Below are positions 15,371 to 26,516 of a stretch of DNA of 64,000 nt, piece by piece. The stretch lies in the NCBI RefSeq assembly GCF_902506095.1, contig NZ_LR733293.1:4197476-4261475 (forward strand), read 5' to 3'. The notes under the pieces are model-generated. The model worked only from the letters and a program-made list of their open reading frames with translations, was not told where the DNA came from and made no database searches. Source of the stretch: Arthrobacter sp. 9AX (lineage in GTDB: Bacteria > Actinomycetota > Actinomycetes > Actinomycetales > Micrococcaceae). A program made the position numbers and the translations under genes. Position 1 is the stretch's first letter; every line of letters begins with the position of its first letter.

Positions 15371-16312
15371 TCAATCGGCTCCGGGAAGGTTCACTTCCAC
15401 GAGGCCGCCGGTGACACGGGTTTCGAACCGGGGCTGCCGGGAGGTGGCCGGACCTGCCTGTACCTCGCCCGATCGCAGGGAGAAGGTGCTGCCGTGCCAA
15501 GGACACACCACACAAGGTTCGCCACCACCGGCACCATCGGCACCACCGCCACCGCTGCCTGAGCCATGCGCCGGGCTGCCCGCTGCCAGGCTGCCGCCCT
15601 TGAGCTTGCCCTCGTGCAGTGGGCCGGAGAGGTGGCTGCAGACGTCGGACAGGACACTCACCGACTCCGACTCGCGGAACACCAGCAGCGGAATCCCTGC
15701 CACAACGCGCTGGTGGAGCTTCCCGTCCGGCAGGTCCTCCAACGGCCCGAGGGGCTGCCACCCACTCGGGAACCGGTGCGGGACATCCTCGGTGTGGTTT
15801 GCGCCGGCAGCCTGCCGGTAGCTGAGGTGCCCGCCCAGGAAGCCGCCAAAGCTGACCACTCCCAGGCCCAGATAAGCCAGCGCCTTGCCCGCATCCTGCC
15901 GCCCCCGGGTACGCGCCACCAACGACGCCGTGTAGAGGCCCACAGCGGTGATGTTGGCTGTCGCATGGACCAATCCCACGCGCTGCTGCTGGGGGTGCAG
16001 CTGCGACCAATCCATAAACCCGGCCACGGCGGACGGCACAGCGGAGGCGCTTCCCACGCCGATCAGCACAGCGGATGCCTTGCCGTTCCCAGGAAGCGCA
16101 TCGAGGACCGCAGCAGAAATCCAGGCACCCAGCGGCACCTGCACGGCCAGTGGATGAACCGGGTGACCGATGGGGACTCCGTGCAGGACGTCCCGGGCCC
16201 ACTGCGGTCGGATGGTGCGTTTGACCAGCTTTCGGACCTTCTTGGCCAGGGGATCCAGCCAGTCGGCATCCTCCAGCCGGGTAACAAGCTCAAGTGCAGG
16301 CAGCGGTTTCAT
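15371..16312 (-). CDS. DUF2231 membrane protein with C-terminal Rieske [2Fe-2S] domain
   Basis: A 313-residue fusion. Residues about 40-165 form a DUF2231 membrane domain with four hydrophobic helices. Residues 180-313 form a Rieske domain with ligands Cys225-x-His227 (CSHLSGPL) and Cys270-x2-His273 (CPWHG). The segment between the ligand pairs is unusually long, about 42 residues, and contains a Gly/Ser-rich stretch (240-265). It probably transfers electrons at the membrane for an oxygenase or quinone partner. It is convergent with the HNH remnant. The function is only class-level. Confidence 0.88.
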   Translation of the reverse strand: MKPLPALELVTRLEDADWLDPLAKKVRKLVKRTIRPQWARDVLHGVPIGHPVHPLAVQVPLGAWISAAVLDALPGNGKASAVLIGVGSASAVPSAVAGFMDWSQLHPQQQRVGLVHATANITAVGLYTASLVARTRGRQDAGKALAYLGLGVVSFGGFLGGHLSYRQAAGANHTEDVPHRFPSGWQPLGPLEDLPDGKLHQRVVAGIPLLVFRESESVSVLSDVCSHLSGPLHEGKLKGGSLAAGSPAHGSGSGGGGADGAGGGEPCVVCPWHGSTFSLRSGEVQAGPATSRQPRFETRVTGGLVEVNLPGAD

Positions 16313-16527
16313 GTGTCTCCCTTACCCCGTTCGTCGGTGCCCAGTCGAACCAGTGAAGCCGAACCAGTGCAGTCGAAAGTCCGCACCCGAAACAGTGCTC
16401 CGAAACAGTGCTCCGAATCGGTGCTCCGAAACTGCGCAGTCGGCACTCTCCACTCGATGCCGGTCAGCCTAGCCGCTGGCGGACGGGAGGCACAGGGCCA
16501 GCGGTCCAGCCGCGGCAAGGGAGCAGG

Positions 16528-16827
16528 TCAGCGCAGCGGCGACCCCAGCACCGTGAACTGGTTCCCGCCCATCTCACCGGAGAGCATGGGCATCGCCTCG
16601 GCGATGGCTGCCCGGACACTGTCGAGCTGCAGCGAGGACTTGTGCGCCGCTGGCGATTCCCACAGTTCGCACACGAACACCGTGTCCGGGGCCTCGTCAT
16701 TTACACCCACCTCGTACAGCAGGCAACCGGCTTCCTTCAGCCCCGGCATGGGCCGAAGAAGGATGGATACAACGGTGTCACGATGGCCGGGCTTGGTCCC
16801 GAGGCTTCCCACATTCGCAAAGGTCAT
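16528..16827 (-). CDS. putative quinol monooxygenase (ABM domain)
   Basis: A 99-residue dimeric ferredoxin-like (antibiotic biosynthesis monooxygenase) protein. Typical elements are MTFANVGSLGTKPGHRD at the start, CLLYEVGVND in the centre and VFVCELWESPAAHKSS. These cofactor-free enzymes, like YgiN, oxidise quinols or anthrone-type phenols. ATG 16827 matches the usual family N-terminus; GTG 16854 would add nine residues without a better ribosome site. It follows dctA on the same strand by 39 bases and may be co-transcribed. The physiological substrate is unknown. Confidence 0.83.
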   Translation of the reverse strand: MTFANVGSLGTKPGHRDTVVSILLRPMPGLKEAGCLLYEVGVNDEAPDTVFVCELWESPAAHKSSLQLDSVRAAIAEAMPMLSGEMGGNQFTVLGSPLR

Positions 16828-16866
16828 GGGGACAGTGTGCAGCACGGGAGCCACACAATCGTGAAC

Positions 16867-18330
16867 CTACCGCGTGGCCGCCGTGGGTGAGGTTTCGACG
16901 GCGGGCCCCGCGGCAACGCCGGACGGCACCTTGGTGCCGATCACCTCGCCGGCCGCGTCCGACGTCGGGACTTCAGCGCCGGCAGAGCCCTCGACGGCGG
17001 CCTTGCCCTCACCATCGCCAGCGCCCTCACCGGCAAAGGCGCGGACCATGGCCTCCCGGTCGAACTGGCCTTCCCACTTGGCCACAACGAACGTGGCCAC
17101 ACAGTTCCCCAACAGGTTTACTACTACGCGCATGGAGTCCATAAGCCGGTCGGCACCAAGGAGGAGTGCAACGCCCGCCACGGGGAAGATCCCCAACGCA
17201 GCCGCCGTCGCGGAGAGCGCCAGGAAGGCGGAACCCGGCACCCCGGCCATACCCTTCGACGTCAACATCAGCACTCCCAGGGCAGCCAACTGCTGGCCAA
17301 TATCCAGGTTGTGGCCGAAAGCCTGTGCCAGGAACAGCAGCGAAATGGACAGGTACAGCGCGGCGCCGTCCAGGTTGAAGGAGTATCCGGTGGGGACCAC
17401 CAGACCGGTGGTGGCACGGGAGCAGCCGGCATTCGTCAGCTTGGTCATGATGCGCGGCAACACCGATTCGGTAGAGGCGGTGCCCAGAGCGAGGAGGAAT
17501 TCCTCCCGCGTGTACTTCATGAACTGCCAGAGCGGCACCCGCGGATACGCCCAGGCCACCACAAACAGCAGCCCGATGAACACCAGGGCGGCACCATAGC
17601 AGGCAGCGATCAGCAGGGCATACGTCCCCAGCGATTCCAACCCGTACTGGCCAATGATGAAGGCCATGGCACCGAACGCACCCACCGGGGCCACCCGCAT
17701 TACCCACGCCATGATCTTGAAAAACAGTTCCAGGACCGTGTCCATCAGCGTGATCACCGGGAGGCAACGGTCGCGTCCCACGACGACGATTGCCGCACCG
17801 AAGAACACCGCGAAGCACAACACCTGCAGGAGGCTGTTGCTGGCAAAGGCCCCCACCACGCTGGTGGGGATGATCCCGAGGAGGAAAGCACCGGCATCCT
17901 TGGGCGGCGCAGTGGTGGTTTTTGCGTTCAGGGCGTCCTGGGAGAGCGACGCCGGATCGACGTTCAGTCCGGCGCCTGGCTGGACCAGGTTCCCCACCAC
18001 CAGTCCGAACACCAGGGCGAAGAGCGTGGCCCCGGTGAAGTACACCAGGGCTTTGATTCCCACCCGGCCCACGGCCTTGACGTCGCTGACCGCAGCGATG
18101 CCGGTGACAATCACCAGGAAAATCAGGGGCGCGATGATCATTTTGATGAGCTGGATGAACCCGTCCCCGAGCGGCCGGAGCGCCGCGCCGGCGTCGGGCC
18201 AGAAGTGGCCGATCAGTATCCCGGCCAGCACCGCCACCAGAATCTGGAAGAAGAGGGATCTGTAGACGGGTCTCCTTTTCGTCGCGGGGTCCGGTTGCGG
18301 GGAGGGTGCTGCAGTGACGGTGACATTCAT
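16867..18330 (-). CDS. dctA: C4-dicarboxylate:cation symporter DctA
   Basis: A 487-residue DAACS-family symporter with about eight membrane helices and two re-entrant loops. Seen motifs: the Ser-rich re-entrant hairpin LALGTASTESVLPRI and the unwound-helix motif VVPTGYSFNLDG, hallmarks of DctA/GltP proteins. It takes up succinate, fumarate, malate or aspartate with Na+ or H+. ATG 18330 (MNVTVTAAP) was chosen over an 11-residue extension. The last 60 residues are a low-complexity Ala/Gly/Glu-rich cytoplasmic tail, longer than in DctA of E. coli. A 15-bp operator shared with hyi and uraD lies 91 bases upstream, linking it to ureide/glyoxylate use. Confidence 0.92.
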   Translation of the reverse strand: MNVTVTAAPSPQPDPATKRRPVYRSLFFQILVAVLAGILIGHFWPDAGAALRPLGDGFIQLIKMIIAPLIFLVIVTGIAAVSDVKAVGRVGIKALVYFTGATLFALVFGLVVGNLVQPGAGLNVDPASLSQDALNAKTTTAPPKDAGAFLLGIIPTSVVGAFASNSLLQVLCFAVFFGAAIVVVGRDRCLPVITLMDTVLELFFKIMAWVMRVAPVGAFGAMAFIIGQYGLESLGTYALLIAACYGAALVFIGLLFVVAWAYPRVPLWQFMKYTREEFLLALGTASTESVLPRIMTKLTNAGCSRATTGLVVPTGYSFNLDGAALYLSISLLFLAQAFGHNLDIGQQLAALGVLMLTSKGMAGVPGSAFLALSATAAALGIFPVAGVALLLGADRLMDSMRVVVNLLGNCVATFVVAKWEGQFDREAMVRAFAGEGAGDGEGKAAVEGSAGAEVPTSDAAGEVIGTKVPSGVAAGPAVETSPTAATR

Positions 18331-18671
18331 GCCAGTGCCTGTTCGTTGAAGGACGGACGGCACGCTGGATGCCGCAAGGTCAGGAGCAACGCTAGGAAAA
18401 ACATGTTTCCGGAAAGATAAATCCGTAATGCGGAACTATTAAGTCGATCGAAAACTATGTCCTGGGGACCTGCGTCCACCTGGGCGACTTTGACGAGATG
18501 GCCATGATGGCGCGCCAGATGCTGGCAGCCACCCGCGGACCGGACGGTGGAGCAGGACCCCTCGCTGCGCTGGCGGTGGCCGTTGGCCTGGCCGGAACGG
18601 CGCGCTCCAAGTACGCCGGAGGCTCCGGGACAGAGCCACAGGCAAGGCGACCCTCGCTGCCGGGGAATAGC
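18331..18671. other. dctA upstream region with coding-like debris
   Basis: The first 110 bases hold the dctA leader and the operator at 18421. From about 18436 to 18660 the plus strand reads ENYVLGTCVHLGDFDEMA with more Ala-rich residues, without a proper start and then running antisense into the cupin gene. It resembles the C-terminal end of a helical regulator, but I cannot assign it. Confidence 0.3.
18421..18435. promoter_or_regulatory. IclR-type operator candidate upstream of dctA
   Basis: ATCCGTAATGCGGAA; its complement TTCCGCATTACGGAT aligns with the sites before hyi (20193) and uraD (37000). It lies 91 bases upstream of the dctA start. A TTTCCGGAAA palindrome sits a few bases nearer the gene. 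Confidence 0.5.
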
Positions 18672-19070
18672 TCAGATCAGCGCGTGCAGACCGAAGCTGC
18701 GGGGCCTGCCGAAGGAGGCGGCACCGAGGAACTCGACGGCGACGAACGGGTCATCGCCCACCACCCACTCATCATGCCCGGGAGGAAGCGCATAGGTATC
18801 GTTGGCATGGATGGTTGACCTCCCGCCGTCGACCGTTTCAATCTCCAACTGCCCGGAGATGCAGTAGCCGAGATGGTGGTGCTCACAGGAGGCAGTCAAC
18901 TCGGCGGGCTTGGCGGACACCGACCATCGCCAGCCGGGCGCCAGGATTAACCGCGCCACCGAGTAGTCATCAACCGTGACAAGGTCGAACTCCGCCTTGT
19001 CCGGGCAGCGCTTTCTGTCTGGATCATCGAAGGACTTGACTGCCAACGCTCGGATGAAATTTGCGCTCAT
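18672..19070 (-). CDS. cupin-domain protein
   Basis: A 132-residue single-domain cupin. The beta-barrel motifs are visible as CEHHHLGYCISGQLEIE (motif 1; His cluster at about 63-65 for metal binding) and PPGHDEWVVGDDPFVAVEFLG (motif 2). A reaction cannot be assigned: small cupins act as isomerases, dioxygenases or sensors. It stands alone on the minus strand, with the long intergenic region 19071-19530 behind its start. Confidence 0.82.
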   Translation of the reverse strand: MSANFIRALAVKSFDDPDRKRCPDKAEFDLVTVDDYSVARLILAPGWRWSVSAKPAELTASCEHHHLGYCISGQLEIETVDGGRSTIHANDTYALPPGHDEWVVGDDPFVAVEFLGAASFGRPRSFGLHALI

Positions 19071-19530
19071 ATGGACACAGCCTGTTGATCAATATGCGGA
19101 CGCCTGGCTGCGAACCAGACGATGGGTTCGGGTACCGACAAGCGGCTAAGAATAGTTGAGACCATCAGCCGTATGCGCCCCTGCCTCCGGCGCACACGCG
19201 TTCACCAGACGTTGCTGGCGTATCTCTAACCGTAGCCCTACGGCCCCCGAAGTCAATGGCGAAAACCCGCCGGTAATAGGTAGTTTGGGCCCTAGCGCCC
19301 GGGCGAACAGCAGGCGCAGGATTGAACTATCGGATCCCACATCAGCATGGATCCGGATTGTCACGCCCCCGTCCAACCGGGGGTGCGCTGATCGAAAAAT
19401 GGGACTGGCAGGCTGCGGGCCGCCACACTGATCAACTGCGACGATACTCAGCCCGTCGGCCTCAGGCTGCCAAAAATGGGAAACCGCACCCTCAGAAAAT
19501 GGTGAATCGCATCCTTACAGGAGCAAAAAA
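19071..19530. other. long intergenic region
   Basis: 460 bases between divergent genes. The only reading frames are short and unlike any family. It must hold both promoters, and an AGGAG ribosome site lies just before the secreted-protein start. No RNA gene or repeat was recognised. Confidence 0.5.
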
Positions 19531-20022
19531 ATGTCCACCCCGACAATGAAAACCCGTTCAACCAGGTCAAGGATCGCCCTGGTTCCGCTCCTCTCATTGG
19601 GTCTCCTCGTGGGTTCCGTGGCAGTCGCTGCCCCGGCCCAGGCATATGACGAGTCCATCAGAGGCTGTACCGTCACACCCTTGAAGCCGACCGACGAGCG
19701 AGGCAACTGGGTCAACTTCAAGATCAGTGTGAAATGTGAAGACGGAAAGAGGACCGTGCACATCAGGCAGGTACGCTTCGAGGCTGACCGCGGCCGCGAT
19801 ACATTCCTGGGCGACAGCTACTTCGTGCGCCACCTCGACCGCCACGACCGCTACAAGGTCATAGACAGCCTCGACCAGGTCAAGAAGAACCTCGACCGGC
19901 ACGGCAGCGAAGAGGTTTATCACAAGATCTCGTTCGCCGTTGAGAATGACAATGGCCGTCTGTCCCGCTGGTCTGAATGGAAGACAAGCGAGGTCCTGAG
20001 GAACGTTAACGTGCACTACTAG
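19531..20022 (+). CDS. small secreted protein of unknown function
   Basis: A 163-residue exported protein. A basic n-region (KTRSTRSR), a hydrophobic core (IALVPLLSLGLLVGSVAVAA) and the AQA cleavage site at about residue 36 form a Sec signal peptide. The mature part, about 127 residues, is charged and contains two Cys residues that could form a disulphide, plus an RHLDRHDRY segment and a C-terminal VNVHY. I do not recognise the family. AGGAG precedes the ATG, and a strong terminator follows, so it is a single-gene transcript. Confidence 0.8.
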   Translation: MSTPTMKTRSTRSRIALVPLLSLGLLVGSVAVAAPAQAYDESIRGCTVTPLKPTDERGNWVNFKISVKCEDGKRTVHIRQVRFEADRGRDTFLGDSYFVRHLDRHDRYKVIDSLDQVKKNLDRHGSEEVYHKISFAVENDNGRLSRWSEWKTSEVLRNVNVHY

Positions 20023-20044
20023 GCGCTCACCAGCGTTCGCCCGG

Positions 20045-20074
20045 AAGAGCCAGGGGTACACACCCCTGGCTCTT
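20045..20074 (+). terminator. rho-independent terminator
   Basis: Perfect 12-bp stem AAGAGCCAGGGG / CCCCTGGCTCTT with a six-base TACACA loop, 23 bases after the secreted-protein stop. A weak T-rich stretch follows. Confidence 0.85.
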
Positions 20075-20141
20075 CTTGTTCCCCAGCCACCTGTTCCGCA
20101 GCCACCCGCCGCTCGTTTGCCAGCGGCCTCGACCGTTCCCC

Positions 20142-20171
20142 TTGACTCCTGCCCCGCACCTTCCCTACACT
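20142..20171 (+). promoter_or_regulatory. hyi operon promoter
   Basis: TTGACT at 20142 and TACACT at 20166 are separated by 18 bases, a good vegetative -35/-10 pair. The predicted start of transcription falls at the first operator repeat, about 90 bases before hyi. Confidence 0.6.
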
Positions 20172-20207
20172 TTTCATAAAGCAGAATCTAAATTCCACAA
20201 AGCGGAA
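20172..20207. promoter_or_regulatory. tandem IclR-type operators of the hyi operon
   Basis: Two 15-bp sites, TTTCATAAAGCAGAA (20172) and TTCCACAAAGCGGAA (20193), lie in direct orientation 21 bases apart, centre to centre two helical turns. They begin immediately after the -10 box, a position suited to repression. Related single sites occur upstream of dctA and uraD. No IclR gene is in the window. Confidence 0.6.
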
Positions 20208-20267
20208 ACGGTAGTAAACCGGGAAGCAGGGGAAGATAGATCAAAGCCCTCCTTGGAAGGACCTACG

Positions 20268-21068
20268 ATGACGTACACAGTGAACTGCTCTATCCTCCTC
20301 ACGGAGCTGCCCCTGCTGGAGCGCCCGGCCGCAGCCAAGGCAGCAGGCTTTGACGCCGTCGAGTTCTGGTGGCCCTTTGAGGCCTCCGTTCCGGCCGACT
20401 CCGAGATCACGAAGTTCGAGAATGCCATCAAGGACGCCGGCGTTCAGCTCACAGGCCTGAACTTCAATGCCGGCAACATGCCCGGCGGTGACCGCGGCCT
20501 GGTCTCTTGGACGGGACGGGAGTCCGAGTTCAAGGACAACATCGACGTCGTCGCCGGCATCGGGGAGCGCCTGGGCTGCAAGGCCTTCAACGCCCTCTAC
20601 GGCAACCGGCAGGACGGCTCCACCCCTGAAGAGCAGGACGAACTGGCAGCCCGGAACCTGGCCGCAGCAGCTGAAGGCGTTGCCCGGATCGGCGGCACGG
20701 TCCTCCTGGAACCCGTCAGCGGCGCACCCAAGTACCCGCTCCTCACCGCCGACGACGCACTCAAGGTTATCGCCCGCGTGAAGGCGGAGGCAGGCGTCGG
20801 GAACATCAAACTCCTCGCGGACTTCTACCACCTGTCCATCAACGGCGACGACGTCGAGTCCGTCATCGGGAACCATGCCAAGGACTTCGGCCACATCCAG
20901 ATCGCCGACAACCCTGGCCGCGGCGCCCCCGGCACCGGCACCCTCCCGCTTGGCGAATGGATCGCCCGGAGCCGCGAACTCGGCTACGAGGGCTACATCG
21001 GCCTCGAATACAAGGAACCGCAGGAAACGGCCTTCAGCTGGGCCATCCGCGAACACGCTTCCCGCTGA
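20268..21068 (+). CDS. hyi: hydroxypyruvate isomerase
   Basis: A 266-residue TIM-barrel isomerase. The opening MTYTVNCSILLTELPLLERP and the metal and substrate segments LEPVSG, LADFYHL, HIQIADNPGRG and GLEYKEP are characteristic of Hyi. It interconverts hydroxypyruvate and tartronate semialdehyde in the glyoxylate branch of allantoin breakdown. ATG 20268 is preceded by GGAAGG; a longer frame from 20076 covers the promoter and operators and is not coding. It is the first gene of hyi-garR-gcl-glxK-allB, controlled by the tandem operators upstream. Confidence 0.93.
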   Translation: MTYTVNCSILLTELPLLERPAAAKAAGFDAVEFWWPFEASVPADSEITKFENAIKDAGVQLTGLNFNAGNMPGGDRGLVSWTGRESEFKDNIDVVAGIGERLGCKAFNALYGNRQDGSTPEEQDELAARNLAAAAEGVARIGGTVLLEPVSGAPKYPLLTADDALKVIARVKAEAGVGNIKLLADFYHLSINGDDVESVIGNHAKDFGHIQIADNPGRGAPGTGTLPLGEWIARSRELGYEGYIGLEYKEPQETAFSWAIREHASR

Positions 21069-21106
21069 CCGGTGGTTGAGCCCGTCGAAATCCGCTCAAC
21101 CACCGG
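21069..21106. repeat. dispersed hairpin repeat
   Basis: Perfect 12-bp arms CCGGTGGTTGAG / CTCAACCACCGG around the loop CCCGTCGAAATCCG, directly after the hyi stop. The same words (gacgggctcaaccaccg, reverse orientation) recur in the hairpin at 55442. It fits a small interspersed palindrome common in Arthrobacter relatives and may stabilise the hyi mRNA end. Confidence 0.6.
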
Positions 21107-21137
21107 CACCACCACCAGACTTAGAAAGAGAACCATC

Positions 21138-22016
21138 ATGAGCAACGTTGCAGTTATCGGACTCGGAATCATGGGCCTGCCCATGGCCATCAACCTGGTC
21201 AAGGCCGGCCACACCGTCACCGGCTTCAACCGCAGCCAGGACAAGATCGACAAGCTCGTCTCCGAAGGCGGCAAGGGCGCCACCAGCATCGCTGATGCCG
21301 TGAAGGATGCCGACGTCGTCATCACCATGGTGCCGGACTCCCCCGACGTCGAGGGCGTCGTCAGTGGCCCCGACGGCGTCTTCGCCAACGCGAAGCAGGG
21401 CACTTTGTGGATCGATGCCTCCAGCATCCGCCCCGACGTCGCCAAGCGCCTCTCTGACGACGCCCGCGAAGCCGGCATCCGCCCCCTCGACGCACCGGTC
21501 TCCGGCGGCGAACAGGGCGCCATCGACGCCGTCCTTTCCATCATGGTGGGCGGCGACAAAGACGACTTCGAAGTAGCCTCGGACGTCCTGAACGCCGTCG
21601 GCAAAACCATCGTCCACGTCGGCCCCTCCGGTTCCGGCCAGACCGTCAAGGCAGCCAACCAGCTGATCGTCGCCGTCAACATCGAAGTCCTGGGCGAGGC
21701 CATCGCCTTCCTCGAGGCGTACGGCGTGGACACCGACGCCGCCCTCAAGGTCCTCGGCGGCGGCCTGGCCGGCTCCAAGGTCCTGGACCAAAAGGGCCAG
21801 AAGATGCTCGACCGCAACTTCGACCCCGGCTTCCGCCTCGCCCTGCACCACAAGGACCTGGGCATCGTCACCTCCGCCGCCCGCGAAGCCAACGTCGCCG
21901 TCCCCCTCGGCGCCGTCGTCGCACAACTCGTCGCCGCCACCGTCAACCAGGGCGACGGCGGCCTGGACCACTCCGGACTCTTCAAGCAGGTCCTCCAGCT
22001 CAGCGGCAGGAAATAG
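21138..22016 (+). CDS. garR: 2-hydroxy-3-oxopropionate (tartronate semialdehyde) reductase
   Basis: A 292-residue beta-hydroxyacid dehydrogenase. The Rossmann motif [13 protein letters not shown] lies near residues 7-19. The substrate motif [11 protein letters not shown] is at about 117-127, and the catalytic Lys lies in [11 protein letters not shown]. It reduces tartronate semialdehyde to D-glycerate with NAD(P)H, between Gcl/Hyi and glycerate kinase. ATG 21138 has an AGAAAGAG ribosome site, and the 21072 extension lies inside the palindromic repeat. The symbols glxR and garR are both used for this enzyme. Confidence 0.93.
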   Translation: MSNVAVIGLGIMGLPMAINLVKAGHTVTGFNRSQDKIDKLVSEGGKGATSIADAVKDADVVITMVPDSPDVEGVVSGPDGVFANAKQGTLWIDASSIRPDVAKRLSDDAREAGIRPLDAPVSGGEQGAIDAVLSIMVGGDKDDFEVASDVLNAVGKTIVHVGPSGSGQTVKAANQLIVAVNIEVLGEAIAFLEAYGVDTDAALKVLGGGLAGSKVLDQKGQKMLDRNFDPGFRLALHHKDLGIVTSAAREANVAVPLGAVVAQLVAATVNQGDGGLDHSGLFKQVLQLSGRK

Positions 22017-22147
22017 ACACCAGCGCCCAAGGCGCCCAAGAAACACGAGCAGGCCACCCGCCGTCGTACATGAAAACGACGGCGGCCCCCTCACCACACC
22101 CAAAAACACCAGACTTCGCCCCAAAGGGGCGCAACAAGGAGCACACC

Positions 22148-23926
<1,779 letters not shown>

Positions 23927-23957
23927 AACCTGCCCGCCCAGAACAGGAAAGACAACC

Positions 23958-25172
23958 ATGCGGATCGTCATTGCCCCGGACAAGTTCAAAGGGTCCCTGT
24001 CCGCCCCCGAAGTCTGCAGCCACCTGGAAAAGGGGCTGCAGCGCGGGGCCGGCGGCAACCTTGAAGTCCTCCGGATCCCGGTAGCCGACGGCGGAGAGGG
24101 CACCCTCGACGCCGCGATCGGCTCCGGCTTCACCCGCCGCAGTGCGGTGGTGGCCGGGCCAACAGGCGTACGGGTCACGGCCGACTTCGCCGTCCGGGGC
24201 AATGAGGCCGTCATCGAAATGGGGGCCGCCTCGGGCCTGGCCCTGCTCCCGGCCGGAGCACTGGTTGGGGGACGGCCAGGCCCGACGGCGGCCCGCACCG
24301 CCACGAGTCTGGGCACCGGGCAGCTCATCCGGGCGGCCCTGGACGCCGGCTGCAACCGCATCGTCCTCGGCGTGGGCGGCAGTGCCAACACCGATGGCGG
24401 CGCCGGAGTCCTGCAGGGCCTCGGCGCCAGGTTCCTCGACAACGGGGGCAACGAACTTCCGCCCGGGGGCGCCGCTTTGGCCCACCTGGACCGGATCGAC
24501 TTCAGCGGCTTCGAACCCCGGCTGAAGGACACACGCTTTGTGCTGGCGTCCGACGTCGACAATCCCCTGCTGGGCACCCAGGGCGCCGCGGCGATTTTCG
24601 GCCCGCAGAAGGGCGCCACACAACAAGACGTCGACCTGCTCGACGCCGCCCTGGCCAGGTTTGTCGAAGTCCTGGCCAGGGAAATCGGACCTGAAGGCCC
24701 CCGCAACAGGGCCATCAAAGCGGCGGAGGCCCCCGGCGCCGGAGCCGCGGGAGGCGTTGGCTACGCAGCCATCGCCGTCCTCGCCGCCACGCGTCGGCCG
24801 GGCATCGACGTCGTCCTCGAATTCACTGGACTGGCAGACCGGCTGGCCGGCGCGGACCTGGTGATCACCGGCGAAGGCAGCCTGGACGAGCAAAGCCTGC
24901 TCGGCAAAACCCCCATGGGCGTCGCCCGGGCAGCAGCAGCCCAAGGCATCCCCGTGATCGCGGTGTGCGGCCGGACCACCCTCGGCCAAGGCCAGGCCAC
25001 CGCCGCCGGATTCGAGGACGTCTACGCTTTGACCGGACTCGAAAGCAATGTAAACAGGTGCATAACAGAGGCAGCGCAGCTTCTGGAGCAGTTGGGCACC
25101 CAGATCAGCGGACGACTGGCAGCCAGTGGGCTGCCGCGCACCGCCACCACCAAGGAGGACCTCCATGTCTGA
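23958..25172 (+). CDS. glxK: glycerate 2-kinase
   Basis: A 404-residue GarK/GlxK-family kinase. It opens [19 protein letters not shown]. The glycine-rich [14 protein letters not shown] is near residues 139-152, and [16 protein letters not shown] is near 302-317, both family signatures. It phosphorylates D-glycerate to 2-phosphoglycerate, feeding glycolysis at the end of the glyoxylate route. The C-terminal 20-30 residues extend beyond the family core. Its stop lies 8 bases inside allB, so the two are translationally coupled. Confidence 0.93.
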   Translation: MRIVIAPDKFKGSLSAPEVCSHLEKGLQRGAGGNLEVLRIPVADGGEGTLDAAIGSGFTRRSAVVAGPTGVRVTADFAVRGNEAVIEMGAASGLALLPAGALVGGRPGPTAARTATSLGTGQLIRAALDAGCNRIVLGVGGSANTDGGAGVLQGLGARFLDNGGNELPPGGAALAHLDRIDFSGFEPRLKDTRFVLASDVDNPLLGTQGAAAIFGPQKGATQQDVDLLDAALARFVEVLAREIGPEGPRNRAIKAAEAPGAGAAGGVGYAAIAVLAATRRPGIDVVLEFTGLADRLAGADLVITGEGSLDEQSLLGKTPMGVARAAAAQGIPVIAVCGRTTLGQGQATAAGFEDVYALTGLESNVNRCITEAAQLLEQLGTQISGRLAASGLPRTATTKEDLHV

Positions 25173-26508
25173 AGAACGTTTTGACCTGGTCATCCGCGGC
25201 CAGCGCATCCTCACCACCGCCGGCCTGGCACCCCGCGAAGTGGGCGTCCGCGGCGGCAAGATCGTGGCCCTCGAGCCGCTGGGCAACGGCCTGGCCGGCG
25301 CCGAGGTCATCGAACTCGCCGACGACGAAACCCTGATCCCCGGCCTCGTGGACACCCACGTCCACGTCAACGAGCCCGGCCGCACCGAGTGGGAGGGCTT
25401 TGCCTCCGCCACCCGGGCCGCGGCAGCCGGCGGCGTCACCACCATCATCGACATGCCCCTGAACTCCGTCCCGCCCACCACCACTGTGGAGAACCTGAAG
25501 CTCAAGCGCGAAGTGGCCGAGGACCAGGCGTTCATCGACGTCGGGTTCTGGGGCGGTGCCATCCCCGGCAACAAAGGCGACCTTCGGGCCCTCCACGACG
25601 AGGGCGTCTTCGGCTTCAAGTGCTTCCTCCTGCACTCCGGCGTGGACGAGTTCCCGCACCTGGAAGCGGACGAGATGGAGGAGGACATGGCAGAGCTGAA
25701 GTCCTTCGATTCCCTCATGATCGTCCACGCCGAGGACTCGCACGCGATCGACCACGCGCCCCACCCCGGCGGCGCACATTACTCAACGTTCCTGGCCTCC
25801 CGCCCCCGCGGCGCCGAGAACAAGGCGATCGCCGAGGTCATCGAACGGGCCCGCTGGACCGGTGCGCGGGCGCACATCCTGCACCTCTCGTCGTCGGACG
25901 CGCTGCCCATGATCGCTTCCGCAAAGCGCGACGGCGTAAAGCTCACCGTGGAAACGTGCCCGCACTACCTCACCCTGATGGCAGAGGAAATCCCGGACGG
26001 CGCCACCGCCTACAAGTGCTGCCCGCCCATCCGCGAGGCCTCCAACCGGGAGCTCCTGTGGCAGGGCCTGCAGGACGGCACCATCGATTGCATCGTCTCG
26101 GACCACTCCCCCTCCACATTGGACCTGAAGGACCTGGAGAACGGCGACTTCGCCGTGGCCTGGGGTGGCGTCTCCTCGCTGCAGCTGGGCCTGTCCCTGA
26201 TCTGGACCGAGGCCCGGCACCGCGGCATCCCGCTGGAGCAGGTGGTGTCATGGATGGGCGAGAAGCCCGCAGCCCTGGCCCGGCTTTCCAACAAGGGCCA
26301 GCTCGCATTGGGTTACGACGCCGACTTCGCCATCTTCGCCCCGGACGAGGCCTTTGTGGTGGACGTGTCCAAGCTCAAGCACAAGAACCCCATCACCCCC
26401 TACGACGGCAAGGCCCTCTCCGGCGTGGTCCGGAAGACCTTCCTGCGCGGCACCGTGGTGGACGGCCAGATCCCCACGGGCAAGCTGATCCGCCGCGGCG
26501 GAGTCTAG
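25165..26508 (+). CDS. allB: allantoinase
   Basis: A 447-residue amidohydrolase. The metal motif is [17 protein letters not shown] at about 62-78; [11 protein letters not shown] carries the carbamylated Lys, and later metal His residues lie in IVHAEDSH and HILHLSS. It hydrolyses (S)-allantoin to allantoate, the entry step whose glyoxylate product is consumed by the four upstream genes. ATG 25165 sits behind GGAGG, inside the end of glxK. No allantoate amidohydrolase or ureidoglycolate enzyme is in the window, so the pathway is completed elsewhere. Confidence 0.95.
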   Translation: MSEERFDLVIRGQRILTTAGLAPREVGVRGGKIVALEPLGNGLAGAEVIELADDETLIPGLVDTHVHVNEPGRTEWEGFASATRAAAAGGVTTIIDMPLNSVPPTTTVENLKLKREVAEDQAFIDVGFWGGAIPGNKGDLRALHDEGVFGFKCFLLHSGVDEFPHLEADEMEEDMAELKSFDSLMIVHAEDSHAIDHAPHPGGAHYSTFLASRPRGAENKAIAEVIERARWTGARAHILHLSSSDALPMIASAKRDGVKLTVETCPHYLTLMAEEIPDGATAYKCCPPIREASNRELLWQGLQDGTIDCIVSDHSPSTLDLKDLENGDFAVAWGGVSSLQLGLSLIWTEARHRGIPLEQVVSWMGEKPAALARLSNKGQLALGYDADFAIFAPDEAFVVDVSKLKHKNPITPYDGKALSGVVRKTFLRGTVVDGQIPTGKLIRRGGV

Positions 26509-26516
26509 GACGCGCC

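Noticed and set aside
19146-19431. Short overlapping frames in the intergenic region before the secreted protein
   Set aside because: No Shine-Dalgarno, no family-like segment, both strands open only by G+C bias.
25389-26516. Long plus-strand frame upstream of the winged-helix gene, overlapping allB
   Set aside because: It is the +1 shadow of allB; the winged-helix protein starts at 26517.
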